A stretch of DNA of 45,929 nucleotides, taken from positions 1 through 45,929 of the forward strand of contig JAJDCK010000005.1 of the NCBI GenBank assembly GCA_029260855.1, read 5' to 3'. Made by a program: the position numbers and the translations under genes. Below are positions 42,583 through 45,929 of the stretch, piece by piece. Under the pieces are notes generated by a model that worked only from the letters and a program-made list of their open reading frames with translations, searched no databases and was not told the origin of the DNA. How positions within the stretch are numbered: the first letter of the stretch is position 1; each line of letters begins with the position of its first letter. This stretch comes from Candidatus Saccharimonadota bacterium (lineage in GTDB: Bacteria > Patescibacteriota > Saccharimonadia > Saccharimonadales > OFTM59).

Positions 42583-43230
42583 CTATATTTGTTGAGCGGC
42601 CCGGGCCGCGGCTGCTGCTTTATGTTCCATGTCTTTTGAATATTTAGCTTCTCGTTCAATTCTTTTTCGCTCTTTGGCTGTAAGTATTGCTTGATAAACT
42701 GCGGGACCAACATCTTCATACCATAGCCACGGAATTTGGGCTGGATCTTTGAGGCTGCCTTCTTTAACTCTTGAAACACCTATCATTAACACCTCTTGTT
42801 TCATCCTTCTAGCTGCAACTTCATACGTAAATGCATGTTGTAAAAGCTTAGCGCGGTCTTGGCTATTAAGACCCTTTTCCTTTAGTCCTGCCTCTGCCTG
42901 GTTCATAACTGAAGTTATGGGTTGTACATACTTCCCAAAAAGAATTGACAATAAGTGACTACCTTGCCCGAGACTATAAGGCTTTGATGAATCTAGTTCA
43001 CCATCTAAGAGCAACACGTTAAAGCTTAAAGTGCCCGGAGTTTGAGGTTGAATCTTTGACCCAGCTTCTTCCAGAGTTCTTGATATAGTCAAGTTATCGC
43101 CCTGAACCAAGCCATAGCTGTTCAAAGAATCTTTAATATCTCTAGCTTTAGATTGAGAATCTTCGGCAAGCAGTATACGCACCTCATCAATACCTACTTT
43201 TGGGCATTCTGTATTGTAGTAGTCAATCAT
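42583..43230 (-). CDS. Divergent receiver-like protein
   Basis: 215 residues. The start of a receiver domain is visible: VRILLAEDSQSKARDIKDSL (acidic pair) and VLLLDGELDS (phospho-acceptor Asp). A large insertion follows (about 100-145), then VLMIGVSRVKEG, which may hold the last receiver strand. The C-terminal end is a charged Ala/Lys/Arg helix. No output domain. TATAGT lies 7 nt before the ATG, so it is probably leaderless. Confidence 0.62.
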   Translation of the reverse strand: MIDYYNTECPKVGIDEVRILLAEDSQSKARDIKDSLNSYGLVQGDNLTISRTLEEAGSKIQPQTPGTLSFNVLLLDGELDSSKPYSLGQGSHLLSILFGKYVQPITSVMNQAEAGLKEKGLNSQDRAKLLQHAFTYEVAARRMKQEVLMIGVSRVKEGSLKDPAQIPWLWYEDVGPAVYQAILTAKERKRIEREAKYSKDMEHKAAAAARAAQQI

Positions 43231-43370
43231 TAGGAATACTATACCATACTTGTCAATTTTTCGCTACATCTTCAGGCGTAATTTGTGGGACCTAAAAAAC
43301 TACTGCTATTTTAAAGTATCCGATCGATTCAGCGCACGAAGGCTGGCCGGTCGAAAACTGTCACGAACAA

Positions 43371-44084
43371 CTAAATCAGTACGTATTGGCCGTTTGACGG
43401 CTCCAATTTATAAATGACGTTTTTTCGTTCTATAACTATTTGCCAGCCCGCCCCTCTGGCGTAATCAAACAGTGTTTTGTTGGGGTTAAAGGCGATTGGC
43501 TTCTCGACGTATTCCAGCATCTCAATATCACCGTGTGTGTCGCCTACCGCAATGCTATCTTGTAGCGTGCAACCATATTTACTAACTAATTTTTTTACGT
43601 GCGAGGGCTTATTTTTATAAGTCGCCCCCATTTTGCCAGTAAAATATAACCCATCATGCTCGTATTTATTGCCAACCCAATCGTCAAAGCCGTGTTGCTT
43701 ACAAAAATGTTCAACAACGCTCTGCTCAGATCCGGAAACAGCAAAGATCATGTACTGCTTTTTCTTTAAGTCAGTAATCAACCCAGTTGTGTAGCGGTAG
43801 ATTTTGTGAGCAAATTTCTGCATAACTTCGTCAACCACTGCCTGATAGGCGCTGAACTTTATTGTTGGTAACGCCCGGTCAAAAACTGCTATGCATACTC
43901 TTGAGTAGTCTTCAAAGCTTTGGTCGCTGCTTCGGCTCAGCCAAGCCTCAAGAGCTTCATCTATAGCCTTTGAATCAGAGTCTGGCAGCATACCACGTCG
44001 CTTCATTGCGTGTAGGGTTGCCAGATAAAGGCTCGTCCGAGCTACAGTCCCGTCAATATCAAACACCGCAAATGGACGCTTCAT
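43371..44084 (-). CDS. HAD-superfamily IB phosphatase (SerB-like)
   Basis: 237 residues. FDIDGTVART gives the nucleophile/acid Asp pair; a helical cap; SGSEQSVVE gives motif II; Lys follows in GKMGATYKNK; GDTHGDIEML gives the metal-binding Asp pair. This fits the phosphoserine phosphatase-like HAD-IB subfamily, although the substrate is uncertain. It overlaps the hydrolase gene upstream by 4 nt and forms an operon with it and xth. Confidence 0.85.
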   Translation of the reverse strand: MKRPFAVFDIDGTVARTSLYLATLHAMKRRGMLPDSDSKAIDEALEAWLSRSSDQSFEDYSRVCIAVFDRALPTIKFSAYQAVVDEVMQKFAHKIYRYTTGLITDLKKKQYMIFAVSGSEQSVVEHFCKQHGFDDWVGNKYEHDGLYFTGKMGATYKNKPSHVKKLVSKYGCTLQDSIAVGDTHGDIEMLEYVEKPIAFNPNKTLFDYARGAGWQIVIERKNVIYKLEPSNGQYVLI

Positions 44085-44671
44085 ATGCTAATAACCTTTG
44101 ACTCGCCATCCTCAGCTAGCTGATTATACGTGTCGCTGACCAGCTTGACGTAGGGACTTGGGTTGGTCCAGATGTCGTCATGCTGCCCAGGCAAGAGTTT
44201 AATAAACCAGTTGTTTAAGGTTGCAATTTTATGCATCTCTTCAGGGTGTAAGAAGTGGTCATTGTCATTGCGTATTATAACTACTTTTGGGGCAACATGA
44301 CCAAGGATATTTTTACTTTTCCAGGCTAACCACATCTTGTACCAGCGTTTTGGTTTAATAAATATATATCCTGTGTTAACTATGATTTTCTTGATCCACC
44401 ATAAGTTTTTGGGCTCATCCTTGAGCTTAGACCGAACGCTTTTTATTAATCTTTTGCCAGGCCAGTAAGGTAGGCCCACCAAGAGAACTAATTTGGCATC
44501 CAGGGTATTTGGCAACATAAAGCACCCACCAGAGTGGGCGATCAGTATGTTAGCATCTTCGCAACGTTTTGTTATCGTAAAGCCCGCGTCGTGCAGGGAT
44601 TTTCTTAGTTGTTTACCGTGCCAGCTCCCTTCGGACCAGCCATATATAATGCACACCTTCGGCTTGTTCAT
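44081..44671 (-). CDS. Alpha/beta hydrolase-fold protein (RBBP9-like)
   Basis: 196 residues. The start VCIIYGWSEGSWHGK, nucleophile region IAHSGGCFML, Asp in NDNDHFLHPEE and His in LPGQHDDIW fit an alpha/beta hydrolase of the RBBP9/YdeN kind. The usual G-x-S-x-G is A-H-S-G-G. No signal peptide. Coupled to the genes on both sides by 4-nt overlaps. Confidence 0.78.
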   Translation of the reverse strand: MNKPKVCIIYGWSEGSWHGKQLRKSLHDAGFTITKRCEDANILIAHSGGCFMLPNTLDAKLVLLVGLPYWPGKRLIKSVRSKLKDEPKNLWWIKKIIVNTGYIFIKPKRWYKMWLAWKSKNILGHVAPKVVIIRNDNDHFLHPEEMHKIATLNNWFIKLLPGQHDDIWTNPSPYVKLVSDTYNQLAEDGESKVISI

Positions 44672-45459
44672 AGTTCAACACTCACCGGACAGTGGTCGCT
44701 GCCCATGATGTCGGCGTGAATCTCTGCGGATTTGATTTTGTCTTTCAGCGACTTGGAAGCTAAAAAATAATCTATGCGCCAGCCGACGTTGCGAGCCCTT
44801 GCGTTTGCCCAGTGGGTCCACCAGGTGTAGTGGCCATTACCATGTTGGAATAGACGCAGAGTGTCAATAAAGCCTGCGTCAATGAACCCCTGGAAACCCT
44901 CGCGTTCTTCCTCTGTAAAGCCTTTTTTGCCGACGTTTTCTTTGGGCCGCGCCAAGTCATCTTCGGTGTGGGCTACGTTCAAGTCGCCACAGAAAATAAC
45001 CGGTTTATTTTGCTCCAGCTGTTTTACGTACGCTAAAAACGCCGGATCCCATTGTTTGTGGCGTAATCCGACGCGCGACAAGTCGTCCTTTGCATTAGGC
45101 GTATAAACAGTAACTAGGTAAAATTTCTCGTACTCTGCCGCAATCACCCTCCCCTCTTTGTTTGGGTCGCCGTAATCGTCGGCGTTCAAGCCGTACTTGC
45201 TGATTATCTGATCGGGCATTCCGTTGACGACTGCTATAGGTTCTATCCTGGTAAAGATGGCGGTGCCCGAATAGCCTTTTTTTTCGGCTGAGTTCCAGTA
45301 TTCCTCATACCCCGGCATATCAATTACAGCCTGGCCTTGCTCGGCCTTGGTTTCTTGCAGACACAAAATGTCTGGCTGATGTTTCTTAATAAATTCCTGA
45401 AGAGCCCCCTTACGCACCACCGACCGAACCCCGTTAACGTTCCATGAATAAATCTTCAT
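44668..45459 (-). CDS. xth: Exodeoxyribonuclease III (AP endonuclease)
   Basis: 263 residues of the ExoIII/APE1 EEP fold: SWNVNGVRSV, CLQETKAE (metal-binding Glu), TVYTPNAK, CGDLNVAH (catalytic Asp-Asn) and MGSDHCPV (Asp-His). It cuts abasic sites and removes 3' blocks in base excision repair. Length and motif order are typical. First gene of the three-gene operon with the hydrolase and HAD genes; divergent from pyrH. Confidence 0.95.
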   Translation of the reverse strand: MKIYSWNVNGVRSVVRKGALQEFIKKHQPDILCLQETKAEQGQAVIDMPGYEEYWNSAEKKGYSGTAIFTRIEPIAVVNGMPDQIISKYGLNADDYGDPNKEGRVIAAEYEKFYLVTVYTPNAKDDLSRVGLRHKQWDPAFLAYVKQLEQNKPVIFCGDLNVAHTEDDLARPKENVGKKGFTEEEREGFQGFIDAGFIDTLRLFQHGNGHYTWWTHWANARARNVGWRIDYFLASKSLKDKIKSAEIHADIMGSDHCPVSVEL

Positions 45460-45501
45460 GAATCTAAGTATAGCTCCACTTGGAATGGTCTGGTAGACTA
45501 A

Positions 45502-45929
45502 ATGACGATGTATAAAAGGGTTCTGCTAAAAGTATCGGGTGAACAGTTGGCTGGTAGTTACGACGCCGGCATTGACCCACGAGTTGCAACTTATCTGGCG
45601 GAGGAGGTAAAAAAGGCCAGCGAAAACGGATGTCAGATTGTGATGGTTGTAGGTGGCGGTAACTTGGTGCGTGGAGCCGAGATAGCAAAACACGGGATCA
45701 AACGAGCTACTGGCGACCATATGGGCATGCTGAGCGGGCTGATAAACTCTATGGCACTTACTGATATCTTTGAAGCGCAAAAAATTCCAACTCGCTGTCT
45801 TAGTAATGTTTTTGCTCAGCAGGTTGCTGAGTCCTATTCTTTCCGCTTAGCTGAGAAACATCTTGAAAAGGGCCGAGTCGTTATAGTTGCCGGTGGTATA
45901 GGGCGCCCATATTTTACGCACGATACCGC
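45502..45929 (+). CDS. pyrH: UMP kinase (partial, cut by window end)
   Basis: About 142 residues are visible up to the last base. The start is ATG at 45502 or, more likely, 45508 (MYKRVLLKVSGEQLAG). MVVGGGNLVRG is the glycine-rich phosphate-binding loop, DHMGMLSGLINSMAL contains the UMP-binding Asp, and VVIVAGGIGRPYFTHD leads to the second substrate site. It makes UDP from UMP. A frr gene often follows pyrH; it would lie outside this window. Confidence 0.93.
   Translation, partial: MTMYKRVLLKVSGEQLAGSYDAGIDPRVATYLAEEVKKASENGCQIVMVVGGGNLVRGAEIAKHGIKRATGDHMGMLSGLINSMALTDIFEAQKIPTRCLSNVFAQQVAESYSFRLAEKHLEKGRVVIVAGGIGRPYFTHDT

Overview
The window reads as a chromosomal segment of a small-genome bacterium of the Candidate Phyla Radiation (Patescibacteria), most likely a Saccharibacteria (TM7) relative. 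This is inferred from the gene set: a compact division/wall cluster from mraZ to ftsQ without murC-F, ftsA or ftsZ; short, tightly packed housekeeping genes; DUF3048, PEGA and sortase surface proteins; and many genes whose -10 box lies only 6-8 nt before the ATG (leaderless mRNAs). TGA is used as a normal stop, so the Gracilibacteria/SR1 code does not apply.

Layout. 1-700: a leaderless membrane protein gene and a terminator. 738-9195 (+): five regularly spaced GTRGGT boxes, mraZ, a long structured leader, rsmH, a 20-codon micro-ORF plus hairpin, ftsL, ftsI, mraY, ftsW, murG, ftsQ. 9196-9923: no gene, but several stems. 9924-22368 (mostly -): a sigma-region-4/HARE regulator, a JAMM-like protein, topA, dprA, a strongly promoted non-coding RNA on + (15871-16201), pth, der, a pseudouridine synthase, a response regulator and a histidine kinase.

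22452-28341: an integrated element of about 5.9 kb, bounded by a 22-bp direct repeat of the 3' end of tRNA-Glu(CTC). It carries a ParB-like protein, a D12-class adenine methyltransferase, a membrane protein, a structured AT-rich control region, a small protein and a large serine recombinase whose reading frame runs into the tRNA.

28395-39741: a lone receiver, a UmuD'/UmuC-like polymerase operon (the UmuD has lost its catalytic dyad and umuC carries a paired palindrome insertion), a frameshifted retropepsin with its small partner, asparaginase, a DUF3048 protein, gltX, two surface or membrane proteins, a sortase and tRNA-Leu(CAA). 39742-45929 (mostly -): an HAD protein without a normal start codon, a stop-interrupted two-TM gene, a carbohydrate-kinase-fold protein, a divergent receiver, an xth/hydrolase/HAD operon and the start of pyrH (+), cut by the window end.

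The least explained parts are the tRNA-Glu element with its ParB-like/methylase pair, the 330-nt RNA at 15871, the inactive UmuD with the palindrome-invaded umuC, and the RNA structures inside the division operon.
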